Assembly: GCA_020442275.1 (NCBI GenBank)
Contig: JAGRKN010000151.1
Coordinates: 1-49,193, forward strand
Source: Rhodoblastus sp.
GTDB taxonomy: Bacteria; Pseudomonadota; Alphaproteobacteria; Rhizobiales; Beijerinckiaceae
Direction of reading: 5' to 3'
DNA length: 49,193 nt
The notes under the pieces are model-generated. The model did not search any database. It was given only the letters and a program-made list of their open reading frames with translations, and was not told the DNA's origin. The translations under genes and the position numbers were made by a program. The number at the start of each line of letters is the position of its first letter. The first letter of the stretch is position 1. Positions 42,232 through 49,193 of this stretch are shown piece after piece.

Positions 42232-42543
42232 CTAGCTGACCGTCGCTTCGTCCGTGCGCGTGTCGCCCTTGCTGTCGGTCCAGGTTATCGCGACCTTGTC
42301 GCCCGCCTTGCCGCCCTTGATCTTGAAGGCGAGATACGGGTTCTTCGAAACCGAAGGACCCCACTGCGCGGTCATGACTTCCTTGCCGTTGAGCTTGGCG
42401 ACGACTTCCGCGATGAACCAGGCCGGCACGACATTGCCGGAGGAATCCTTGCGGAATCCGGTTTCCATTTCGTGGTTCATCAGAACCTTCACTTCGGTCA
42501 CGCCGCCCTTGGAGGCGGCGCGGATCTTCATCGGATGGCCCAT
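42232..42543 (-). CDS. soxZ: SoxZ, sulfur-carrier complex subunit
   Basis: This 103-residue protein forms a heterodimer with SoxY that carries the substrate through the Sox cycle. It lacks a signal peptide and is exported together with SoxY. Diagnostic segments are MKIRAASKGGVTEVKVLMNH, METGFRKDSSGNVVPAWFI and ITWTDSKGDTRTDEA. It follows soxY after 21 bases. It has no cysteine, as expected, because the carrier cysteine is on SoxY. Confidence 0.95.
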   Translation of the reverse strand: MGHPMKIRAASKGGVTEVKVLMNHEMETGFRKDSSGNVVPAWFIAEVVAKLNGKEVMTAQWGPSVSKNPYLAFKIKGGKAGDKVAITWTDSKGDTRTDEATVS

Positions 42544-42564
42544 GTCTTTCTCCTCCTTGGTCGA

Positions 42565-43032
42565 TCAGCCGCCGCAGCCGCCGAGCGTGACCTTGATTTC
42601 CTTGGTCGCGGTGTAGAATTTGCCGTCAGCCTTCACGAGGGCGATGACGTTCGAAGTCTGACCCATCTTGATGCGGGTGGTGACGTCGGCGACGATGTCC
42701 GGGCCGATGTCGAAGCTGGCCGCGAGCATGTTCGGGTTCTTCTCGACGAGGAACGCGATCTGCGTCGTGTTGGGCAGTTTGCTGACGCACTGCAGCGGAA
42801 CGACTGCGCCGTTCTCGGCGATGTCGGAGGCAAGGATCTGCACCTCGCCGCTTTCCTTCGCGCCTTCGGCGCCCATCGCCTTGTAGGTGTCGGCGAGCGT
42901 CTTGCCCTCAAACGCCGCCTTGTTCCAGGCAGCGAATGCGAAGCGCGGCGCGAGCGCCGAGCCGAAGGCCGCGATCAGGCCGAGCAATCCGCCATTCTTC
43001 AGAAGCTGGCGGCGACTTGTTTGGTTCAGCAT
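42565..43032 (-). CDS. soxY: SoxY, sulfur-carrier protein
   Basis: This 155-residue protein has a Tat signal SRRQLLKNGGLLGLIAAFG and ends in GGCGG (151-155), the hallmark swinging arm whose cysteine carries the sulfur intermediates in the periplasm. An additional Cys lies in VVPLQCVSKLP. The ATG at 43032 has GGAGG nine bases upstream. It is placed between soxD and soxZ, which is unusual only in that soxCD precede soxYZ here. The gap between soxD and soxY is 41 bases. Confidence 0.95.
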   Translation of the reverse strand: MLNQTSRRQLLKNGGLLGLIAAFGSALAPRFAFAAWNKAAFEGKTLADTYKAMGAEGAKESGEVQILASDIAENGAVVPLQCVSKLPNTTQIAFLVEKNPNMLAASFDIGPDIVADVTTRIKMGQTSNVIALVKADGKFYTATKEIKVTLGGCGG

Positions 43033-43073
43033 GCGATATGCCCTCCAGATTTTAGTTTCGCTTATTACCGGGT

Positions 43074-44123
43074 TTATTTGCTCGGGGCGCCTTTCAGGAT
43101 CCACGCCACGAGCGTCTTGAGATCGTCGTCTTTTATATCAGTCATGGGCGGCATTGCCACATCGCCCCACGCGCCCTCGCCGCCTTCGCGAACCTTCTTG
43201 AACAGTAGCGCGGATACGTCCTGGCCCTTGTATTTTTCGGCCACATCCCTGTAGCTCGGGCCGACGAGCTTCGTGTCGACGGCGTGGCAGGCGAGGCAGC
43301 CGGAAGCGTCCGCGAGTTCGGCGGCCGGGTGCTTCTTGGCGGCGGAATCCGCAGCCGAGGGCCCGGTCGTCTGGCCGCGTACCTGTCCGACGTGGCGATT
43401 CTGGTCGGCGATGTTGCCATGAGAGGACAGGGCGTATTCGGGCAGGCTCGACGCCACTTCCACCTTGTCCTTGCAATTCTTCATGCACACCTTGGCGTGC
43501 GTGTCGGGCTTCATCTTCTTGCCGCTGAAGGCCGCGCTCGGCCACATCGCGTGATCGTATGTCATGCCGTCTCGGTTCGGCATCATCTTCTGTACGTCGT
43601 GGATCGTCTGCTCGTTCAGAACGAAATCGTCGGGAACGATTTCGGAGAGATTGAGCATGTAGGCGAGCACCGCATAGACTTGGTCGTTCGTAAGGCTCTT
43701 GGGCGCGTTCCACGGCATCGCGCGGCGGATGTAGTCGAACAGCGTCGAGATGGTCGCGACCTTCATGAAGGTCGTGCGGCCGGGATAGTCGGGGCGCTTC
43801 AGCGCGGCGACATGGCCGCTTTTCACATCGTCCTTGGTCACGCCGCCAATTAGTGGCGAGAACACCTTGTTGCTCTCGCCGAAGGTGCCGTGACAGACGG
43901 CGCACTTGCCCTCCCACACGGTCTCGCCGTCAGACACGCTGCCGGAGCCCTTCGGCAGGCCGGCGAAATCCGGACGTACGTCGATGTCCCACGCCTTCAC
44001 CTCGTCGGGCGTCGCGGCGCGGCCGAGGCCGAAATCGTCGAGCGCGCGCGCAGGCGACGCAGCGGCGAGCGCGGCCGCAAGGAAGACGACCTGCGCCAGG
44101 GCGGGCTTAGAGAACCTGAACAT
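43074..44123 (-). CDS. soxD: SoxD, diheme cytochrome c of sulfane dehydrogenase
   Basis: This 349-residue periplasmic cytochrome accepts electrons from SoxC during oxidation of the SoxY-bound sulfane sulfur. It has a signal peptide (ending SPARALDD) and two heme motifs, CAVCH (74-78) and CLACH (276-280). A third pair of cysteines, Cys213 and Cys217 in KVCMKNCKDK, lies in the linker without a following His. The ATG overlaps the end of soxC by 17 bases. Presence of soxCD predicts complete oxidation of thiosulfate to sulfate without sulfur globules. Confidence 0.93.
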   Translation of the reverse strand: MFRFSKPALAQVVFLAAALAAASPARALDDFGLGRAATPDEVKAWDIDVRPDFAGLPKGSGSVSDGETVWEGKCAVCHGTFGESNKVFSPLIGGVTKDDVKSGHVAALKRPDYPGRTTFMKVATISTLFDYIRRAMPWNAPKSLTNDQVYAVLAYMLNLSEIVPDDFVLNEQTIHDVQKMMPNRDGMTYDHAMWPSAAFSGKKMKPDTHAKVCMKNCKDKVEVASSLPEYALSSHGNIADQNRHVGQVRGQTTGPSAADSAAKKHPAAELADASGCLACHAVDTKLVGPSYRDVAEKYKGQDVSALLFKKVREGGEGAWGDVAMPPMTDIKDDDLKTLVAWILKGAPSK

Positions 44124-45486
44124 TGCCGACGTCACCGCTTTCGACGACCTTCCAGGACTGGATGGCGTTGTTGTGATAGATCGAACGCGTGCCGCGCACT
44201 TCGCGCAGCATGCGGTAGCCCGGCTGCACATAGCCCGTCTCGTCGGTGGCCCGCGACTGCAGGATGGCGGGCTTGCCATCCCAGTTCCACGGGACGTTGA
44301 AGCGCGTGAGGCACTTCGAGAGGACCGGCGTCTGCAGCTTCGCCTCGACCCAGTTGATTCCGCCGTCGAAGGATACGTCGACGCGCGCGATCTTGCCGCG
44401 ACCCGACCAGGCGAGGCCAGTGATGTTGTAAAAGCCCTTTTCGAGCAGCGTCTGGCCGCCGGAGGGCGAGGTGATGACGGACTTGGCCTCTTGGATGGAG
44501 GTGTACTGGCGATGCTGGCCGTCGGGCATCAGGTCGATGTAATGGACCGCCTCGTCCTTGGTGGCGTACGGCTTGTCGCCGACTTCGATACGGCGCAGCC
44601 ATTTGACCCAGGACACGCCCTGAACGCCCGGCACGACGAGGCGAAGCGGATAGCCGTTCTCCGGCCGTAGCATTTCTCCATTCATGCCGTAGGCGACAAT
44701 AACTTCGCCTGAAGCCACGAGCTCGATCGGGATCGTGCGCGTCATCGCCGATCCGTCGCCGCCTTCGGCGAGAACGAATTTCGCTTTCTTCCAGTCGACG
44801 CCGCAATCCTCGAGCAGCGTGCGCAGCGGAATGCCCGTATACTCGCTGCATGAGATCATGCCGTGCGTGTATTGCACGGTGGGCACGGCGACATTGCCCC
44901 ATTCCATGCCGGTGTTGGCGCCGCATTCGATGAAGTGCATGCGCGACACCGAGGGGAAGCGCATGAGGTCGTCGAGTGTGTAGACTTTCGCCTTCTTCAC
45001 GAATTCCGGTGTCGAGCCGTTGATCATGAAGCGATGCTTGTTGGGGTCGATGTCGTACCAGCCCTGATGGTGGCGCTCGAAATGCAGGCCGGAGGGCGTG
45101 ATGATGCCGAACATACCCTGCAGCGGCATGAAGGAGACGGACGCGCCGGCGACTTGGGTCAGGCCTGGGCTCTGGCGGCGGATGAGGCCGCCTTCATACT
45201 TGGAGGGCATGCCGTAGGGCGTGGCGGCGACAGGTTGGCCGAGCGTTGTCGCCCAGGTCTGGGGCTTGAGAATCATCTCGTCGCCCTTGGGAGATTCCTC
45301 AGCTGCCGCCGCGCCAGCGCCGAGGGCGGCCGCAGCCGCGAATGCGCCGCGCAAGAAATCGCGACGGCCGTTGCTCACGGCGGCGATCTCGTCCGCGCCG
45401 AGGAAATTCTCGGGCGCTTTGCGAATCCTCGCTGGATTGGCGGCTTTCGCCATCGCCTCCAGATCGGTATCAGAACCTCTTTGCAT
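44107..45486 (-). CDS. soxC: SoxC, molybdenum subunit of sulfane dehydrogenase
   Basis: This 459-residue sulfite-oxidase-fold protein has a Tat signal GRRDFLRGAFAAAAALGAG (40-58). The molybdopterin domain contains ECGANTGMEWG and the Mo-ligating Cys213 in MISCSEYTGIPL, followed by a C-terminal dimerisation domain (GKIARVDVSFDGGINWVEAK). It oxidises the SoxY-bound sulfane sulfur with SoxD. The start at 45486 has GGAG close upstream; an ATG 15 bases earlier is possible. It is the first structural sox gene, 210 bases after the response regulator. Confidence 0.94.
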   Translation of the reverse strand: MQRGSDTDLEAMAKAANPARIRKAPENFLGADEIAAVSNGRRDFLRGAFAAAAALGAGAAAAEESPKGDEMILKPQTWATTLGQPVAATPYGMPSKYEGGLIRRQSPGLTQVAGASVSFMPLQGMFGIITPSGLHFERHHQGWYDIDPNKHRFMINGSTPEFVKKAKVYTLDDLMRFPSVSRMHFIECGANTGMEWGNVAVPTVQYTHGMISCSEYTGIPLRTLLEDCGVDWKKAKFVLAEGGDGSAMTRTIPIELVASGEVIVAYGMNGEMLRPENGYPLRLVVPGVQGVSWVKWLRRIEVGDKPYATKDEAVHYIDLMPDGQHRQYTSIQEAKSVITSPSGGQTLLEKGFYNITGLAWSGRGKIARVDVSFDGGINWVEAKLQTPVLSKCLTRFNVPWNWDGKPAILQSRATDETGYVQPGYRMLREVRGTRSIYHNNAIQSWKVVESGDVGNVQVL

Positions 45487-45668
45487 CCTGTCTCCGCGCA
45501 TCCTCGCGTCGGCGCCTGCGTGATTCGCACGGAATTCGGCTGTGCATGGAGGCGCCTGCAAGGCGCGATGCCGCGTTTCCGCTCCCGTGACCCGGGTCTG
45601 TCGCAAGCGCCCGGTTAGCTTCGGCACAATAGCGGCCCGACAAAACCTCGCCATCGGGGACGATGCCG

Positions 45669-45698
45669 GAAGCGTCTGGGGGAAAACACCCAGGCTTC
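45669..45698 (-). other. Hairpin after the response-regulator gene, ahead of soxC
   Basis: On the minus strand GAAGC-CTGGG pairs with CCCAG-GCTTC, ten pairs with a two-base bulge and an eight-base loop; it begins within the stop codon region of the response regulator. No U-run follows. The rest of the 210-base gap before soxC probably holds the sox promoter, but I cannot place one firmly. Confidence 0.5.
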
Positions 45699-46311
45699 AG
45701 ACGTCGGAAATGTCGGTCGCCCAGGAGATCAGCTGTGCGACGGAGTTTACGCCCGCCTTCGCCATGAGATTGTGACGATGGTTTTCGACCGTCTTCGAGG
45801 AAATATCGAGATCCGCCGCGATCGCCTTGCTGGTCTTGCCGGCGATCACCAGCGACAGGACTTCGCGCTCGCGTTCAGTCAGCGCCCCAAGCTTGCGTTC
45901 GAGTTTTTCGCGCCGACCTTGTTTCGCCAGGGCGGTCTTGCTCGCCTGCAGCGCGTCGCTGACGCGGTCGAGTAGCACCTGATCGTCGAACGGCTTTTCG
46001 AGGAAGTCGATCGCGCCGTGACGCATGGCGCGAACAGCTTTCGGCACATCGCCGTGGCCGGTGATGAAGATGACTCCGGCGATGGAATTGCGGTTCTGCA
46101 GCTCGCGCTGGATTTCGAGGCCGCTCACCCCTGGCAGGCGCACGTCGAGCACGATACAGGCGGGTCGCGCATTGTCGAGGCGCTGCAACAATTCGGCGCC
46201 AGACGCGCAGGCCTCGAAAGGGTAACCGACGGAGGAGACCAGAAAGCCGACGGCGTCGCGCACCGCAGGGTCGTCGTCGACGATGTAGATGATCGGCGTA
46301 GGCTCAGACAC
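45697..46311 (-). CDS. FixJ/TtrR-like response regulator
   Basis: This 204-residue two-component regulator has a receiver domain with acidic residues DDD (12-14), phosphorylated Asp56 in CIVLDVRLPG, and a switch region FITGHGDVPKAV with KPFDD. The C-terminal LuxR-type helix-turn-helix reads LTEREREVLSLVIAGKTSKA, then ISSKTVENHRHNLMAKAG. The domain order and size match FixJ and TtrR. The GTG start at 46311 overlaps the kinase gene by eight bases. Its place between the sensor and soxC points to control of the sox genes. Confidence 0.9.
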   Translation of the reverse strand: MSEPTPIIYIVDDDPAVRDAVGFLVSSVGYPFEACASGAELLQRLDNARPACIVLDVRLPGVSGLEIQRELQNRNSIAGVIFITGHGDVPKAVRAMRHGAIDFLEKPFDDQVLLDRVSDALQASKTALAKQGRREKLERKLGALTEREREVLSLVIAGKTSKAIAADLDISSKTVENHRHNLMAKAGVNSVAQLISWATDISDV

Positions 46312-48082
46312 GAGCGGGTTCCTCGATGAGAGGTAAATAGAAACGGAAACTGGTCATGCCGGCCGAATCGGTTTCGACGACAAGTCTGCCGCCATGGGCT
46401 TCGACGATGGTGCGACTGAGCGAAAGGCCGAGACCCAGACCGTTCTTTTTCGTCGTGTAGAAGGGATCGAAAAGGCGTTCCCGGGCCTCGGCCGCGAGGC
46501 CGGGCCCGTTGTCGGCGACGGAAATGTGCAGGCGGTCGCGGTCGCCGCGCACACGCAAGATGATCTGCCTGTCGTCCTGCGCGGATGTGGCTTCCAGCGC
46601 ATTCTGCAGAAGGTTGATGACGACTTCCTCCAGTTGCAGGCGATCCGCGCGGACGGCCGGCAGCGTATCCGGGATTTCCGATTCCACGATCACGCCGCCC
46701 GCCGTCGCCGTTGGTTCGAACAGGGCCATCGCGTCATGCAGGGCGGCGGCTGGATCGATCGGCACCTGCGGCGCGGGATTCTTGCGCACAAAGTCCTTCA
46801 TGCGGCGGACGATGTCGCCGGCGCGCTCCGCCTGCACCGCGATCCGCTGCACCGCGTCGCGCAGGCTGGCCGGATCGGCGCCGCCCTCGATCCGGCGCTC
46901 GCAGCCGCGCGCATAGGTTAATATGGCGGCGAGCGGCTGGTTGATCTCGTGGGCGAGCGAACTCGCCATTTCGCCCATCAGCGAGAGGCGAACCGTATGC
47001 TCCATCTGCTCGCCGCGCTGGCGCGCGGCCTCATGGGCGATCTGCAGTTCGTGCGTACGCTTGCGGACGAGATAGGAGACGCGGACGACGTGCGTCAGCC
47101 ACCAGATCACTCCGAGGCCGATCAACGCCGCGATGTAACGATGCTCGACGACGAAGTCGGCGAGGCCGAGCCGTGTGAAAGGCGCATAGGGCCCGACCTT
47201 CAAGGTGCGGTAGAGATCCTGCACGCTGCCGTAGGCGTCCGGCTGCGTCCAGGCTTTCTCGTCCTGGCCGGGCTGCATGCCGAACAGCGCCTGCGCGATT
47301 TCGCGCGCGAGCGGCGCAGGGGCCTGCGCCACCTTGACGAAGGGCCAACCAGGATAGAGGCGTGTCGAAACCTGGCAATTCAGCGCGCCTGACGGCCTGC
47401 GGCCGATCACGCGGAACTCATCCTTCTGGATCGCGCCTTCGGCCAGCAGCTTCTCCAGTGCGCAGGAGCGGATTATGCCTGCGTCCGCGCGCCCGTCGCG
47501 CACGGCGCGCATCACTTCGTCGACGGGAAAGCCGACAAAAATCTGCTTCGTGTCGCGTTCTGGGTCGACGCCGCGCTCCATGATCTCGCGCAACGCGGCG
47601 CGATAGCCGAAGGCGTCCGGCGCGACGGCGGCGACGCGTAGATTGCGCAGATCGGCGAGCGACTGGATCTCGGGATGATCGTCGAGCACGAAAACGGCGG
47701 CGCCGACGGCTTCCGATGGCGTCGGTCCCTCCAGGTCCTGCTCCGTCGCCAAAGCGCTCGCGGAATAGTCGACCTTGAGTTCGAGATAATGACCGGGGTT
47801 GGTGATGAGGAAATCGAGGCGATGCGCCGCGACGGCGGCGGTGAGAAACGCAGCCGTGCCGCTCACCAGATGGAACCGGTATTGCGGCAGCGCGCGGCCC
47901 AAATGATCGAAGGTCGATTGCCAGGTGCGCTCCGCCTCCTCGGCGCCGCGAAAGGCGAGCACGCCAATGTGCACGTCCCTCGGCGTCTCGGCGCGCGCGG
48001 CGCCGAGAAAGCAGAGGGAGGCCAGCAGGGCGGCGAGGGTTCGCGCGATAAGTCCCATCAAGGCATGACAATAGGCAGGCAT
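46304..48082 (-). CDS. TtrS-like sensor histidine kinase with periplasmic PhnD-type binding domain
   Basis: This 592-residue membrane kinase begins with a signal or anchor segment (9-31) and a periplasmic binding domain of the phosphonate-binding type (PF12974-like): VHIGVLAFRGAEEAERTWQS, then FLITNPGHYLEL, then ADAGIIRSCALEKL and SGALNCQVSTRLYPGWPF. Cys207 and Cys236 are in this domain. A membrane helix (317-334) and a short coil lead to the kinase core with H-box SLAHEINQPL (His378), N-box NLLQNALEA and G-box GLGLGLSLSRTIVEAHGG. This layout is that of TtrS and ThsS, sensors of tetrathionate and thiosulfate. A start at 48058 would also fit the signal peptide. Confidence 0.88.
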   Translation of the reverse strand: MPAYCHALMGLIARTLAALLASLCFLGAARAETPRDVHIGVLAFRGAEEAERTWQSTFDHLGRALPQYRFHLVSGTAAFLTAAVAAHRLDFLITNPGHYLELKVDYSASALATEQDLEGPTPSEAVGAAVFVLDDHPEIQSLADLRNLRVAAVAPDAFGYRAALREIMERGVDPERDTKQIFVGFPVDEVMRAVRDGRADAGIIRSCALEKLLAEGAIQKDEFRVIGRRPSGALNCQVSTRLYPGWPFVKVAQAPAPLAREIAQALFGMQPGQDEKAWTQPDAYGSVQDLYRTLKVGPYAPFTRLGLADFVVEHRYIAALIGLGVIWWLTHVVRVSYLVRKRTHELQIAHEAARQRGEQMEHTVRLSLMGEMASSLAHEINQPLAAILTYARGCERRIEGGADPASLRDAVQRIAVQAERAGDIVRRMKDFVRKNPAPQVPIDPAAALHDAMALFEPTATAGGVIVESEIPDTLPAVRADRLQLEEVVINLLQNALEATSAQDDRQIILRVRGDRDRLHISVADNGPGLAAEARERLFDPFYTTKKNGLGLGLSLSRTIVEAHGGRLVVETDSAGMTSFRFYLPLIEEPARV

Positions 48083-48163
48083 GACGCGCTTCGTCCATTT
48101 GCGCAGGACGCCAGCTCGTAGGCGTCGAGCGTGCGACGTCGTTCGTTTTTCGGCTTGCGCGGG

Positions 48164-48200
48164 TTGCTTATGCTCATATTCGAATTATTATATACGTCAA
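48164..48200. promoter_or_regulatory. Overlapping divergent promoters in an AT-rich island
   Basis: The 162-base gap 48083-48244 has a sharp AT-rich island. Plus strand: TTGCTT (48164-48169), 16 bases, TATTAT (48186-48191) toward the rhodanese gene. Minus strand: TTGACG (48195-48200), 16 bases, TATGAG (48173-48178) toward the sensor kinase. ATTCGAAT, a perfect eight-base palindrome, lies between at 48178-48185 and could be a regulator site. Confidence 0.45.
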
Positions 48201-48244
48201 CCGTCGCGACCCGTCGCGACGTCCCAGGGGAAGGAAATCCAGAA

Positions 48245-49193
48245 ATGACCAGCACACATTCGATGTGGCGTCCGCTCGCCGTCGGCGCGTTCCTCGCGGG
48301 CGCCATCTGGTCCAGCGCGCCGGCTTTTGCGCAGACGCTGCCCGGCCCGCTCGTCAGCGCGCAATGGCTCGCCGGCAATCTCGACAAGGTGCAGGTGATC
48401 GATGTCGGCGACGACAAGGATCGTCTCGCGGCGCAGCCGAAATTCGTCGTCGACAAGAAGACCGGCGCGAAGAAACTCGTCGAGGCGGGCGGCCATATCG
48501 CCAACGCGCGCTATGTCGATTTCGCCACGATCCGCGAAGAGCGGACGGTCGCGGGCGTGAAGCTGAAGTCGATGATGCCGACGAAGGAAGCCTTCGAGAA
48601 GGTGATGGACGCGGCCGGCGTCGACAAGGGCAAGCCGATCGTGATCGTCTCGCCGGCGGAGAACGTCTCCTCGCTCGACATGGCGACGCGACTGTACTTC
48701 CAGCTGAAATATTTCGGCACGGACCAGATCGCGGTCGTCAACGGCGGCCTCAACGCCTGGCTCGCCGCAGGCCTGCCGGTGACGACCGATCCGATCGCCG
48801 CCAAGCAGGGCGACTGGAAGGCGACCGCCGAGCGCAACGAGATTCTGGCCACCACCGACGACGTGAAGGCTGCGATGAAGGACGGTTCGGCGCAATTCAT
48901 CGACGGCCGCCCGACGGCGCAGTATTTCGGCATCAGCAAGAGCCCGGTCGTGCGCGCCGGCGGCCATCTGGAAGGCGCCAAGATGCTGCCGACCGAGGCG
49001 ATCGCCATGTCGGTCGGTCCGTCGCAGCAATTCATGGGCGCCAAGCAATATACTGCAATCTACAAGAACCAGGGCATCGACGCCTCCAAGCCATCCATCG
49101 CCTATTGCAACACCGGCCATTTCGCCTCGGGCGCGTGGTTCGTGGCGAGCGAGATCATGGGGCAGAAGAACGCGAAAATGTATGCGGGCTCCA
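48245..49193 (+). CDS. Periplasmic two-domain rhodanese (sulfurtransferase), cut by window edge
   Basis: At least 316 residues are encoded before the window ends. The signal peptide (1-29, ending PAFAQTLP) is followed by a first rhodanese domain (VSAQWLAGNLDKVQVIDVGD, then GGHIANARYVDF) and a second (QFIDGRPTAQYFG, then AGGHLEGAKMLP). Cys288 in AYCNTGHFASGAW is the likely persulfide-forming residue. It resembles exported thiosulfate sulfurtransferases found near sox genes. The start has GGAAGG about ten bases upstream. It diverges from the sensor kinase, so the shared promoter region suggests joint control with the Sox cluster. The C-terminal end is outside the window. Confidence 0.85.
   Translation, partial: MTSTHSMWRPLAVGAFLAGAIWSSAPAFAQTLPGPLVSAQWLAGNLDKVQVIDVGDDKDRLAAQPKFVVDKKTGAKKLVEAGGHIANARYVDFATIREERTVAGVKLKSMMPTKEAFEKVMDAAGVDKGKPIVIVSPAENVSSLDMATRLYFQLKYFGTDQIAVVNGGLNAWLAAGLPVTTDPIAAKQGDWKATAERNEILATTDDVKAAMKDGSAQFIDGRPTAQYFGISKSPVVRAGGHLEGAKMLPTEAIAMSVGPSQQFMGAKQYTAIYKNQGIDASKPSIAYCNTGHFASGAWFVASEIMGQKNAKMYAGS

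Overview
The window is GC-rich, densely coded chromosomal DNA from an alphaproteobacterium. The best guess is the Hyphomicrobiales (Rhizobiales), because of the assimilatory sulfur operon order DUF2849-cysI-DUF934-cysH-cysD-cysN, the type of Sox cluster and the overall gene style. No rRNA or tRNA gene and no CRISPR array was seen, and nothing allows a genus call.

Layout. (1) 1-347: one partial and one broken IS3-family orfA. (2) 416-4340, minus strand: two glycosyltransferases; one is split by a frameshift at a nine-base G/C homopolymer. (3) 4843-10414, minus: a MarR regulator, a complete nitrate/sulfonate/taurine-type ABC importer (ATPase, binding protein, two permeases) and a YtcJ-like amidohydrolase. 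Facing it (10563-13870, plus) are a Baeyer-Villiger monooxygenase and a GMC oxidoreductase, followed by a decayed GAF/PucR-type regulator. (4) 15640-17316, minus: an MFS exporter. (5) 17663-24259, plus: an assimilatory sulfate operon (DUF2849, cysI, DUF934, cysH, cysD, cysN) and a TauE/SafE exporter. (6) 24281-28333: divergent TonB and BtuB-like receptor genes, each behind its own cobalamin riboswitch. (7) 28431-35241, minus: a run of eight genes (OsmC-like protein, acyl-CoA-dehydrogenase-like flavoprotein, rhodanese, DsbA/HCCA-isomerase-like protein, three-part ABC importer, cyanase), with a palindromic operator and a divergent TetR gene at its head and an intrinsic terminator at its tail. 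(8) 36081-48082, minus: a thiosulfate-oxidation (Sox) cluster, in transcription order sensor kinase, response regulator, soxC, soxD, soxY, soxZ, soxA, soxX, soxB, DsrE-like, YeeE/SoxT-like, small cytochrome, SoxH-like. A divergent periplasmic rhodanese runs off the right edge.

How it fits together. Sulfur is the main theme. The Sox proteins oxidise thiosulfate or sulfane sulfur to sulfate in the periplasm. The cys operon reduces sulfate for biosynthesis through an iron-sulfur APS reductase, and TauE/SafE may export sulfite or related anions. Region 7 sits between the B12-uptake genes and the Sox cluster and joins cyanate handling to sulfane-sulfur transfer. That gene combination would suit a compound yielding both cyanate and reduced sulfur, such as thiocyanate or an organic sulfur compound; this is inference and is the most promising candidate for an undescribed pathway. 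The TtrS-like sensor and FixJ-like regulator at the head of the Sox cluster are a plausible thiosulfate or tetrathionate sensing pair.
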